The notes below the pieces were generated by a model. The model had not been told where the DNA came from. It was given only the letters and a program-made list of their open reading frames with translations, and searched no databases. From positions 2,893,334-2,957,333 of the forward strand of contig NZ_LR732912.1 in assembly GCF_902506065.1 (NCBI RefSeq): DNA of 64,000 nt, given 5' to 3'. The translations under genes were made by a program, and so were the position numbers. Source of the DNA: Arthrobacter sp. 9V. Its GTDB lineage: Bacteria > Actinomycetota > Actinomycetes > Actinomycetales > Micrococcaceae. Position 1 is the first letter of the stretch, and the number at the start of each line of letters is the position of its first letter. Below are positions 27,343 through 35,259 of the stretch, in pieces.

Positions 27343-29409
27343 ATGGTGCAAGAACCAACGCAGGACCACCTCATCGGGACCACCGTGGACGGCCGATACA
27401 CGGTTCGTTCCCGCTTGGCGAGCGGCGGAATGTCCACCGTTTACCTGGCTACGGACCAGCGCCTTGAACGCGACGTGGCCCTCAAAGTCCTGCACCCGCA
27501 CTTGGCGAACGACCCCACGTTCCTGCAGCGCCTGAGCCGGGAAGCCAAAGCTGCTGCGAGCCTCTCGCACCCCCACATCGTGGGCGTTCTTGACCAGGGC
27601 GAGGACCGCCATATTGCTTACCTGGTCATGGAGTACGTCAAGGGCCATACCCTTCGCGACACCCTTGACGAACAGGGCCCGTTGCCCCCGCGCCTTGCCC
27701 TGGCACTGATCGATCCTGTTATCGAGGGGCTGGCTGCCGCACACCGCGCCGGCTTGATCCACCGCGACGTCAAGCCGGAGAACGTCCTCATAGCAGACGA
27801 CGGCCGGATCAAAGTGGGCGACTTCGGTTTGGCCCGGGCGATCTCTGCCAACACCAGCACCGGCGCCCTGATAGGCACAGTGGCCTATCTGGCTCCCGAG
27901 CTTGTGCTCGGCCAGCCCGCGGATGCCCGCAGCGACATCTACTCGGCAGGCATCATGCTCTATGAGATGTTGACGGGCAAGCAGCCCTACGCGGGAGACT
28001 CCCCCATCCAGGTCGCCTACCAGCACGTCAATGCCGTAGTGGGACGTCCTTCGGATGCTGCTCCGGGCCTTGCCGAGGACCTTGATGAGCTGGTGCAGTG
28101 GTGCACCGCGGTTGAGGCAGAGAACAGGCCGGTGGATGGTGCTGCACTGCTCACCGAACTCCGACACATCCGCACCACACTCTCAGACGAAGAACTGGAC
28201 CATAGGCAGGCATCCTCCCGGCCGTCCGGCCAGCCCTTGGCCGCCGCAGCTGCCAAGGAACCAGTCACCTCCGGCAGCCACCCCACAGAAGCCCTAGCCA
28301 CTACGGCCTCACCCACGGAGTTCATTTCCCACCAGAGCAACCCCACCACCGTCATGGCTGCAGGCGCCCCGGGCAGGACGCAGGCTGGCGCCGTCGTTCC
28401 GGTCAACCATCAGGACGGGCGCCCGGCAGGCAAGCGGGAGCTTAAGAGACTCGAACGGCAAGAAAACAAGGACCGTGCACGGGCCGCAGCCACGCCCAGC
28501 CGCCCTCTGCGCGAAGGCAACCCCCGCCGCCGCGGCATCATCTGGACCATTGTGATCATTATCCTTGCAACGCTCGCGGCATCTGCCGGCTGGTTCTTCG
28601 GGATGGGTCCCGGATCCCCGGGGACCGTGCCCGACGTCAAGAACAAGACCGTGGCCGAAGCACAGCAACTCCTCCGCACTGCTGGTTTCCAATCGGAACC
28701 GCGGGACGTTTTCGACGACGACATCCTTGCTGGCCTCGCCGTTGGGACCGAACCCGAATCCGGCGCCGAAGTCCGGAAGTTTCAACCCATCACGCTCTTC
28801 GTTTCCAAAGGTGCCCAGCTTTTCCCCCTGCCCGGTCTGGCCGGCAGCACTCTGGATCAAGCCAAGATTGCCTTGAATGCCGCCGAAATGGCTCTCGGCA
28901 ACATCACTGAGGCTTACGACGACAAGGTTCCGGCCGGCGTCGTGCTTTCCCAGGACCCTGCCAAGGGCACCGAAGTGAGGCACGGAACCCCGGTCTCGTT
29001 AGTGGTCTCCAAAGGGCCACAACCCATCCCTGTGCCGGACGTGCGTGGACTGGCCCAGGATGCCGCGGTCAAAGCCCTTCAGGACGCCGGCCTCAAAGCC
29101 GTTATCGCTCCGGAGACCGTAAACGACAAGACAGTGCCCAAGGGAGCCGTGGTCTCCCAGTTGCCAGCCAACGGCACGTTGGTCCGGGGCGAAACCGTGA
29201 CCCTCACGGTGTCCAAGGGGCCCAAGTTGATCAAGGTCCCCAGCTTCATCGGAAAGCAGGCCGCCGAAGCTGAACGGGAATTGAAAAAACTGGGGTTCAA
29301 AGTTGAAGTCAACAAGGTCCTGGGCGGCTTCTTCGGCACCGTCCGTGACCAGAGCCCCGTCAACGCGGAGGTACCTGAAGACTCAGTGGTGACCTTGACT
29401 GTTGTCTAA
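27343..29409 (+). CDS. Ser/Thr protein kinase with four PASTA domains at the pknL locus
   Basis: Transmembrane Hanks-type kinase that senses peptidoglycan fragments or lipid II through extracellular PASTA repeats. Of 688 residues, about 18-285 are the kinase: Gly-loop ASGGMSTVY, Lys48 in VALKV, HRDVKPEN with Asp142, DFG at 160-162 and APE at 184-186. A charged juxtamembrane region follows, one transmembrane helix at about 392-414 (IIWTIVIIILATLAASAGWFF) and four PASTA units to the C-terminus, each ending in a SKG-type or terminal strand. Gene order matches pknL (Rv2175c before, aroG after), yet M. tuberculosis PknL has no PASTA domains, so domain architecture is PknB-like. GarA at 43835 is a likely substrate. 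Confidence 0.94.
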   Translation: MVQEPTQDHLIGTTVDGRYTVRSRLASGGMSTVYLATDQRLERDVALKVLHPHLANDPTFLQRLSREAKAAASLSHPHIVGVLDQGEDRHIAYLVMEYVKGHTLRDTLDEQGPLPPRLALALIDPVIEGLAAAHRAGLIHRDVKPENVLIADDGRIKVGDFGLARAISANTSTGALIGTVAYLAPELVLGQPADARSDIYSAGIMLYEMLTGKQPYAGDSPIQVAYQHVNAVVGRPSDAAPGLAEDLDELVQWCTAVEAENRPVDGAALLTELRHIRTTLSDEELDHRQASSRPSGQPLAAAAAKEPVTSGSHPTEALATTASPTEFISHQSNPTTVMAAGAPGRTQAGAVVPVNHQDGRPAGKRELKRLERQENKDRARAAATPSRPLREGNPRRRGIIWTIVIIILATLAASAGWFFGMGPGSPGTVPDVKNKTVAEAQQLLRTAGFQSEPRDVFDDDILAGLAVGTEPESGAEVRKFQPITLFVSKGAQLFPLPGLAGSTLDQAKIALNAAEMALGNITEAYDDKVPAGVVLSQDPAKGTEVRHGTPVSLVVSKGPQPIPVPDVRGLAQDAAVKALQDAGLKAVIAPETVNDKTVPKGAVVSQLPANGTLVRGETVTLTVSKGPKLIKVPSFIGKQAAEAERELKKLGFKVEVNKVLGGFFGTVRDQSPVNAEVPEDSVVTLTVV

Positions 29410-29425
29410 CTCCTTTTAGCCACAT

Positions 29426-29466
29426 AGCAAAGGCGCGGTCCGAAGAATCCGGACCGCGCCTTTGCT
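29426..29466. terminator. Bidirectional terminator between kinase and DAHP synthase genes
   Basis: Perfect 17-bp inverted repeat, arms 29426-29442 and 29450-29466 (AGCAAAGGCGCGGTCCG and its complement), between convergent stops. An A-rich/T-rich flank is present in both directions. Confidence 0.88.
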
Positions 29467-29475
29467 GTATCCCCA

Positions 29476-30879
29476 CTACTTCTTGGAGAGGGCTCCTGCC
29501 ACGAGGAAGGCCATCTCGAGGGACTGCATATGGTTCAGGCGGGGATCGCACACCGACTCATAGCGGTCCAGGAAGGCGTCCTGATCGATGGGATCGGCAC
29601 CGCCCAGGCACTCAGCGACGTCGTCGCCGGTCATCTCAACGTGCAGTCCGCCCGGCACTGTACCAAGTGCCTGGTGGACCTCGAAGAATCCACGCACCTC
29701 ATCAATGACGTCATCGAAGTTGCGCGTCTTGTAGCCGTTCGGCGAGGTGACCGTGTTGCCGTGCATCGGGTCAGTCACCCATAGCACCTGGGCACCGGAT
29801 GAAGTGACGCGTTCGACGACGGCTGGCAGCTTCTCGCGGATGTTGCCGGCGCCCATGCGGGTGATGAACGTCAGACGGCCCGGTTCGCGGTTGGGGTCCA
29901 GCTTGTCAATGAGGCGCAGGGCGTCATCACCGCTGGTGGTGGGGCCGAGTTTGACTCCGATGGGGTTCCGCACACGGGACAGGAAGTCCACGTGGGCGTG
30001 GTCCAGTTCGCGGGTCCGCTCGCCGATCCACAGGAAGTGCGCCGAGGTGTCATACGGCAGGCCGGTCCGAGAATCGATGCGCGTCAGTGCGCGCTCGTAG
30101 TCCAGCAGCAGTGCTTCATGGCTGGCAAAGAACTCCACGCGCTTGAGTGCTTCGAAGTCAGCCCCGCAGGAATCCATGAAGCTGATGGCGCGGTCGATGT
30201 CCCGGGCCAGCGATTCGTAGCGTGCGTGCGCCGGGTTCTCCGTGAACCCCTTGTTCCACTGGTGAACAAGGCGAAGATCTGCAAAACCGCCCTGGGTGAA
30301 GGCACGGATCAGATTCAGTGTGGACGCCGACGTGTGGTAGGCCTTCAGCATCCGGCCGGCGTCGTGAGCGCGGGATTCGGGCGTGAATTCGTAGCCGTTG
30401 ACGATGTCGCCGCGGTAAGCGGGAAGCGTGATGCCGTCGCGGGTCTCGTCATTGGAGGAACGCGGCTTCGCGAACTGGCCGGCCATCCGACCCATTTTGA
30501 TCACGGGCATGGCAGCACCGTACGTGAGGACCACAGCCATCTGCAGGATCGTCTTGACCCGGGCACTGATTTTGTCCGCCGTAGCGGCCTCAAACGTTTC
30601 AGCGCAGTCGCCACCCTGCAGGAGGAAAGCTTTGCCTTGGGCAGCTGCAGCGAGCCGCTCCCTCAGAACGTCCACTTCACCGGCGAAGACCAAGGGCGGA
30701 ACAACGGAGAGTTCCTTGACGGAAGCCTTGAAGACATCAGTGTTGGACCACGTGGGCTGCTGGGAAATGGGCAGGTCCCGCCAGGCGTCGAGCCCTGGAT
30801 AGTTTGCCGCCCCGCTCTGGGCGGTGCTGGCGAGGGGATCTGCTGCGGAGGGTGCGGTGTTCGCGGTTAGCTCAGTCAC
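29476..30879 (-). CDS. aroG: 3-Deoxy-D-arabino-heptulosonate 7-phosphate synthase, class II
   Basis: First enzyme of the shikimate pathway, joining phosphoenolpyruvate and erythrose 4-phosphate. The 467-residue protein is a class II (plant-type) DAHPS, shown by AFLLQGGDCAETFE, KMGRMAGQFAKPRS, LWIGERTRELDHAHVDF, GVKLGPTT, PGRLTFITRMGAGNI and VTDPMHGNT. Metal ligands are the Cys, His, Glu and Asp of these motifs. GTG start; the SD (GAAGG) is unusually close, so the exact start is tentative. It supplies chorismate for, among others, the tyrA-encoded enzyme at 50779. Position matches Rv2178c. Confidence 0.96.
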   Translation of the reverse strand: MTELTANTAPSAADPLASTAQSGAANYPGLDAWRDLPISQQPTWSNTDVFKASVKELSVVPPLVFAGEVDVLRERLAAAAQGKAFLLQGGDCAETFEAATADKISARVKTILQMAVVLTYGAAMPVIKMGRMAGQFAKPRSSNDETRDGITLPAYRGDIVNGYEFTPESRAHDAGRMLKAYHTSASTLNLIRAFTQGGFADLRLVHQWNKGFTENPAHARYESLARDIDRAISFMDSCGADFEALKRVEFFASHEALLLDYERALTRIDSRTGLPYDTSAHFLWIGERTRELDHAHVDFLSRVRNPIGVKLGPTTSGDDALRLIDKLDPNREPGRLTFITRMGAGNIREKLPAVVERVTSSGAQVLWVTDPMHGNTVTSPNGYKTRNFDDVIDEVRGFFEVHQALGTVPGGLHVEMTGDDVAECLGGADPIDQDAFLDRYESVCDPRLNHMQSLEMAFLVAGALSKK

Positions 30880-30984
30880 CCTTCAAGAGTAGTAGGCCGC
30901 AGCAAGGTTGCGGGACTGCAGCCGTCATTGATGCCGCCTTCTGCGTCACAGTTTCCCCGTTGATCCGCGGCCTTCCCGCCAGGT

Positions 30985-31770
30985 TCACCTGGCTTCGGGG
31001 CTCCCCTGGCTGCGGGGTTCGTCCCTGTCTTCGGCAATGTCCTCGACGGTCTCTTCGGCAACCTCAATCTTGTGGACAGGCTCCGGGCCCTTACCGGCCA
31101 ACTGGGCTTTGACCACCGCTGCGTATTCGTCCACGTACTCCTGGCCTGAAAGCCGCATCAGTTCGTACATGATTTCATCGGTGACGGCCCTCTGGATCAA
31201 TCGGTCCTCCTCCATGCCGTAGTACCGGCTGAAGTCCAGGGGCTGCCCGAAGATGAGTCCGATCCGGCGGATGTTGGGGAGCCGTTTGCCGATTGGCTGG
31301 ACCTTCTCCGTACCAATCATGGCCACGGGTATCACCGGGACACGTGTCTGCAGTGCAAGTTTGGCCACGCCCACTTTGCCCCGGTAGAGCCTGGCATCCG
31401 GGCTGCGGGTGCCTTCGGGATAGATCCCCAACAAGCCCCCGGAATTCAGGACGTCTTTGCCTGCCTGCAGCGACATTTCCGAGGCTGCCCCTCCGGAGCG
31501 GTCCATGGGCAGTTGGTTGCTCAGCCGGAAGAACAGCGCTGTGAGCCGCCCCTTGAGCCCCTTTCCCGTGAAGTACTCGGTCTTGGCCAGGAAGATCACA
31601 GGGCGGTGCACCATGAGGGGCAGGAAGATGGAGTCCGAGAAGGACAAGTGGTTGGACGCCAGAATGGCGGCTCCATTTTCTGGAACATTGTCCAGTCCCT
31701 TCACCCAGGGACGGAACAAGAGCTTGAGGATGGGACCAAGAAAGATCCTCTTCATGACCCAATAGAACAC
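30985..31770 (-). CDS. 1-Acyl-sn-glycerol-3-phosphate acyltransferase (PlsC family)
   Basis: Phospholipid-synthesis acyltransferase. I use GTG 31770 (GAGAGGAC at good distance; MFYWVMKRIFLGPILK), giving 261 residues; a longer frame to 31950 has Cys/Arg-rich sequence not seen in the family. Motifs: NHLSFSDS (HxxxxD-type catalytic block), MDRSGG, GIYPEGTRSPD, KVGVAKLAL and VIPVAMIGTEKVQP. The C-terminal 35 residues are acidic and probably disordered. It resembles Rv2182c, which sits at the same place relative to aroG. A second PlsC-family gene is at 49342. Confidence 0.93.
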   Translation of the reverse strand: MFYWVMKRIFLGPILKLLFRPWVKGLDNVPENGAAILASNHLSFSDSIFLPLMVHRPVIFLAKTEYFTGKGLKGRLTALFFRLSNQLPMDRSGGAASEMSLQAGKDVLNSGGLLGIYPEGTRSPDARLYRGKVGVAKLALQTRVPVIPVAMIGTEKVQPIGKRLPNIRRIGLIFGQPLDFSRYYGMEEDRLIQRAVTDEIMYELMRLSGQEYVDEYAAVVKAQLAGKGPEPVHKIEVAEETVEDIAEDRDEPRSQGSPEAR

Positions 31771-31880
31771 GTTTGTCCTCTCACGGCCGATTGGTTGGCA
31801 TGCATCCGGGCAACCCGGCCGGCACTCAACAGCAACCCTACTCCAGTGAGAAATGACACGAACAGTGACACGATGGACGC

Positions 31881-32669
31881 ATGACGGACCGCAACAAACC
31901 CGCCGCACCGCTCGCTTTCCACCATGCCGGGCACGGAGCCAATGCATCAATCGGAGTGGCCATCTGCCACGGCTTCACCGGAAGCCCCCTCAGCGTCCTT
32001 CCCTGGGCCGAGTATCTGGCCAAGCAGGGTTTCGCCGTGTCCGTCCCCCTCCTTCCCGGGCACGGCACCAGTTGGCAGGACCTGGCCACTACACGATGGC
32101 AGGACTGGTACCGCACCTTCGAGCAGAGCTACCTGGACCTTGCCGCCAAGACCGAAACCTGTTTTGTGGCAGGCCTGTCCATGGGTGGTGCCGTGGCTCT
32201 TCGCGTGGCGTCCCGGCATGACGTTGCCGGGCTGGCGTTGGTGAATCCGGGGCTGAGTTTCTACGACCGCCGCGTAAGGTACGTGGGAGCACTGAAGTAC
32301 GTCATGCGTACTACCACCCCCATCGTGGAGGACACACCCGCACCGGTAACCACCCAGGACGGTGATTACTCCAAGACACCGCTGCAATCAGTGCACGAAC
32401 TGAAGAAGCTCTTCCGCGCAGCTACCCGGGGCTTGCCCCATGTTGAGGCTCCCGCTTTGGTGTTCAAGTCCTCGGTGGATGGTGTTATCCCGCCCAGCTC
32501 TGTGGCCACTATCAGCAAGTACATTGACTCCTCCCGCTTGAACGTGGTCACCCTCCCCAACAGCGGGCACGTAGCCACCTTGGATGTTGACGCGCCCGCC
32601 ATTTTTGAAGAATCGGCCCACTTTTTCCGCCAGCACGCCGGCGACAGAGTAGCCTCGGAGTCATCATGA
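31881..32669 (+). CDS. Alpha/beta hydrolase, carboxylesterase Est30-like (copy 1)
   Basis: Predicted cytoplasmic serine esterase/lipase of the monoacylglycerol lipase or Est30 type. In 262 residues: oxyanion-hole motif CHGFTGSP, cap-entry LPGHGTSWQDL, nucleophile elbow GLSMGG (Ser about 97), an acid in SSVDGVIPP and the His of NSGHVATLD. The substrate is unknown. It overlaps the next, paralogous gene by four bases (ATGA) and lies beside PlsC, glucokinase and FadD genes, hinting at acyl-ester metabolism. Confidence 0.88.
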   Translation: MTDRNKPAAPLAFHHAGHGANASIGVAICHGFTGSPLSVLPWAEYLAKQGFAVSVPLLPGHGTSWQDLATTRWQDWYRTFEQSYLDLAAKTETCFVAGLSMGGAVALRVASRHDVAGLALVNPGLSFYDRRVRYVGALKYVMRTTTPIVEDTPAPVTTQDGDYSKTPLQSVHELKKLFRAATRGLPHVEAPALVFKSSVDGVIPPSSVATISKYIDSSRLNVVTLPNSGHVATLDVDAPAIFEESAHFFRQHAGDRVASESS

Positions 32670-33469
32670 ACATGCCTCCCGACTTTTCACCGTTCCACAG
32701 CAGCTGGAAGGGGGCCGGGCCGCGCGTTGGCGTGGTCCTGTCCCACGGGTTCACCGGGAGCCCCCACAGCGTCAGGCCGTGGGCTCAGCACCTTGCCGCG
32801 GCCGGCTATGCCGTCAGGCTGCCTTTGTTGCCCGGGCACGGCACCTCGTGGCAGGACATGGCCACCCGCTCATGGCGGGAGTGGCACCGTGCCGTGGATG
32901 ATGCTTACCTCGAGCTGGCTTCCGAGTGCGATTACGTGTTCTCTGCAGGTTTGTCCATGGGTGGAACCTTGGCTTTGCGGATCGCAGCCACGCGTCCTGT
33001 CGCAGGGACAGTGGTGGTGAATCCGGGGCTGGTCCTTGATGATCCACGGGCTGTGATCGTTGCTGCACTGAAGTACGTTGTGAGAACTACTCCGTCGATC
33101 GCCAATGACATCCTCAAACCGGATCAAGACGAGGGTGCCTACGCCCGGACACCGGTCGCAGCCGCTCACCAATTGAAGAAGATGTACAAAGATACGGCCG
33201 CTATCCTGCCCCGCATCGCCTCGCCGGTCCTCGTTTACAAGTCCACCGTAGACAATGTGATTTCGAACGCGAGCCTGGAGTTCCTCCGTTCCCGGGTCCA
33301 GGCACCGGTGGATGTCAGCTATCTCCATAACAGTCGCCATGTGGCCACCTTGGATAATGATGCGCCGGAGATCTTTGCCGGTTCTGTCGAGTTCATTCAA
33401 AAGACCGTAGCGGCCTTGGCCGGACACGGGCTTTCCTCCGAAAAGGACACAGCCCATGAACAGGCCTGA
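32666..33469 (+). CDS. Alpha/beta hydrolase, carboxylesterase Est30-like (copy 2)
   Basis: A 267-residue paralogue of the gene just upstream, alike along the whole length: LSHGFTGSPHS, LLPGHGTSWQDMAT, GLSMGGTLALR (nucleophile Ser), YKSTVDNVIS (acid) and NSRHVATLDND (His). The shared stretches (GFTGSP, PGHGTSWQD, GLSMGG, HVATLD) and the ATGA overlap show tandem duplication followed by divergence. The 3' end overlaps the following membrane-protein gene by 14 bases. Confidence 0.88.
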   Translation: MNMPPDFSPFHSSWKGAGPRVGVVLSHGFTGSPHSVRPWAQHLAAAGYAVRLPLLPGHGTSWQDMATRSWREWHRAVDDAYLELASECDYVFSAGLSMGGTLALRIAATRPVAGTVVVNPGLVLDDPRAVIVAALKYVVRTTPSIANDILKPDQDEGAYARTPVAAAHQLKKMYKDTAAILPRIASPVLVYKSTVDNVISNASLEFLRSRVQAPVDVSYLHNSRHVATLDNDAPEIFAGSVEFIQKTVAALAGHGLSSEKDTAHEQA

Positions 33470-34016
33470 TCCCAATTCCGCTGATCAAAGCGCCAACAAG
33501 GACGACGACGCCGTGTGGCTGGATCTGGTGTCCCGCTTGGAGGCCACGCAGTCGGGGCCGGCCGGGGAACCGGCTGAGGACAGCCATGAGGGCCACGGCG
33601 TTGAAGCCGGGCATCCACAGCCCGGACCCGGGCCCGGGAGGACCTTCAAGGATTTCGATCCGCTGGGCCTCTCTGCCCCGGCTCAGGAAGCTGCGCCGGA
33701 TGGTGCCGCAACTCGTGAAGATGCCGAAACACCCGGCCGATCGTCCGGACCCCGTGACTTCGAAGTGGAGGACGAGGACCATACGTTCATCCCGGAAGAG
33801 CCCCCAAGCCTGGCGGGAACGGAACCGCTGGTCATGTTGGCATGGGTTGGTGCCGTGGGCGGACCCATCGCTTTGCTCTTCACTGCCATGTTTTGGCGGT
33901 CCGCACCCCTAACGGCAACGCTCGGCATCGTGGCTGTCTTCGTGGCATCGGTGATATACCTCATCATGCGGCTTCCGCAGGAAAAGAATGAAGACGACGA
34001 CGGCGCCCGCCTCTAG
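33456..34016 (+). CDS. Small membrane protein, unknown function
   Basis: A 186-residue protein with a long acidic, Pro/Gly-rich cytoplasmic N-terminus (about 1-115) and two transmembrane helices at about 123-147 and 150-172, then a charged tail. I do not recognise a family with certainty; similar proteins lie in this place in Arthrobacter relatives. It is translationally linked to the two hydrolases (14-base overlap). Its TAG stop lies in CTAG, which is at the same time the stop of the convergent ROK kinase gene. Confidence 0.75.
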   Translation: MNRPDPNSADQSANKDDDAVWLDLVSRLEATQSGPAGEPAEDSHEGHGVEAGHPQPGPGPGRTFKDFDPLGLSAPAQEAAPDGAATREDAETPGRSSGPRDFEVEDEDHTFIPEEPPSLAGTEPLVMLAWVGAVGGPIALLFTAMFWRSAPLTATLGIVAVFVASVIYLIMRLPQEKNEDDDGARL

Positions 34017-35071
34017 TTGCGCGCCCGGCCACTGACACGGGAGAGGTCTGCGGCGCCGATCATGCCGGCCCGCGGGCCGAGTGCTGCCAGTTCTATTCCC
34101 GCCATGGGCCGGAAGCCCCGCCCTGTGAGGTTCTTTGCAAATGACTCCCGGGCCGGCGCGGCAAGCAACTCCCCTGCATCGCACAGACCTCCGCCGATCA
34201 CGAACATTCCGGGATCCAACGCCGCCGCGAGGTTGGCCAACCCCAGCCCCAACCATTCGCCTTGATCGGCAATGAGTTCCCGAGAGGTGGCATCGCCTTC
34301 AAGCGCCAGTGACGTCACGGCTGCCCCGGACAGATTGTCCACGGTCCCGCCCGCCTTTTCCAAGAGGGCGCACCCTGCCGGGGAGTTGGTCCGTACCAGT
34401 TGCCTGGCTTCGCGCCCCAGGGCGTTGCCGGAGGCGTACTGCTCCCAGCATCCGCGGTTGCCGCATTCGCAGCGGTGTCCCCCGGGGAAAATAATCTGGT
34501 GCCCAAATTCGCCTGCCACGCCGTAGCGTCCACGCTCCACCCGGCCGTCCATGACCATGGCTCCGCCGATTCCCGTGCCCAGGGTGATGCACACGAGGCG
34601 GCTTTCGCCCTGACCTGCGCCAAAGCGCCATTCCGCCCACGCTGCGGCGTCGGCGTCGTTGGTCAACAGGACCGGACGCCTCAGCAATTTCTGAAGGCTG
34701 TCCCTCAAGGGCTCATTACGCCAGGCGAGGTGCGGGCTGAACAGTACAGTGCCGCCGTCGAGGTCCATCCACCCTGCGGCCCCGATTCCCACCGTAGCGA
34801 TCCTGTGGCCCGCACTGAGCTCGTTGACCAGCTCTACAATGGTCTGCTCTACCGCGCGGGGATCTGAGCCGGGTGTTGACCTGCGGGCTTCGGCGAGGAC
34901 CCGGCCCTCGGCGTCCACAACGCCTGCGGCCACTTTGGTACCGCCGATGTCAATCCCGATCGCCAGTCCGCGGCGGCCCAAATGGCTTCGTCGGGCAGCC
35001 CAGGGCGCATCCCTCCATGCCGAGGCCGGGGGCTTGGGTCTGACCAGGGAACTGGACCGTAGTGCGGGCAT
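34013..35071 (-). CDS. ROK-family glucokinase
   Basis: ATP- (or polyphosphate-) dependent sugar kinase of the ROK family. Of 352 residues the first 35 are a basic extension and may be non-coding; a start nearer to LAIGIDIGGTKVAAGVVD (about 37-54) is possible. Other motifs: LLTNDADAAAWAE with catalytic Asp, TLGTGIGGAMVMDG, the zinc site HRCECGNRGCWEQYASG, and FVIGGGLCDAGEL. No helix-turn-helix domain precedes the kinase, so it is a kinase and not a ROK repressor. Glucose is the most likely substrate, inferred from family only. Convergent with the membrane-protein gene, divergent from fadD. Confidence 0.88.
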   Translation of the reverse strand: MPALRSSSLVRPKPPASAWRDAPWAARRSHLGRRGLAIGIDIGGTKVAAGVVDAEGRVLAEARRSTPGSDPRAVEQTIVELVNELSAGHRIATVGIGAAGWMDLDGGTVLFSPHLAWRNEPLRDSLQKLLRRPVLLTNDADAAAWAEWRFGAGQGESRLVCITLGTGIGGAMVMDGRVERGRYGVAGEFGHQIIFPGGHRCECGNRGCWEQYASGNALGREARQLVRTNSPAGCALLEKAGGTVDNLSGAAVTSLALEGDATSRELIADQGEWLGLGLANLAAALDPGMFVIGGGLCDAGELLAAPARESFAKNLTGRGFRPMAGIELAALGPRAGMIGAADLSRVSGRARN

Positions 35072-35162
35072 CCCATCATCCTATTCCGCGGGGCGGAGCG
35101 GCACCTGCATTCCAGACGGGAGAAGGTCCCGAGTTGCTTGAATTGACCGCTGATCCGTAAAG

Positions 35163-35176
35163 TTACTCGCCAGTAG
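35163..35176. promoter_or_regulatory. Dyad TTACTCGCCAGTAG between ROK kinase and fadD genes
   Basis: Imperfect palindrome TTACT-CGCC-AGTAG in the 188-base divergent intergenic region, 84-97 bases before the fadD start. Its form resembles TetR-type operators found before actinobacterial fatty-acid genes; that assignment is from memory of family patterns and is not proven. Confidence 0.4.
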
Positions 35177-35259
35177 GTGAAATAGAACACACCACCGCGA
35201 GCGGGCATACTAGAGTGAAAGCAGCCCCTCGTGGCCCGTGGATATCAAAGGAGCTACCC

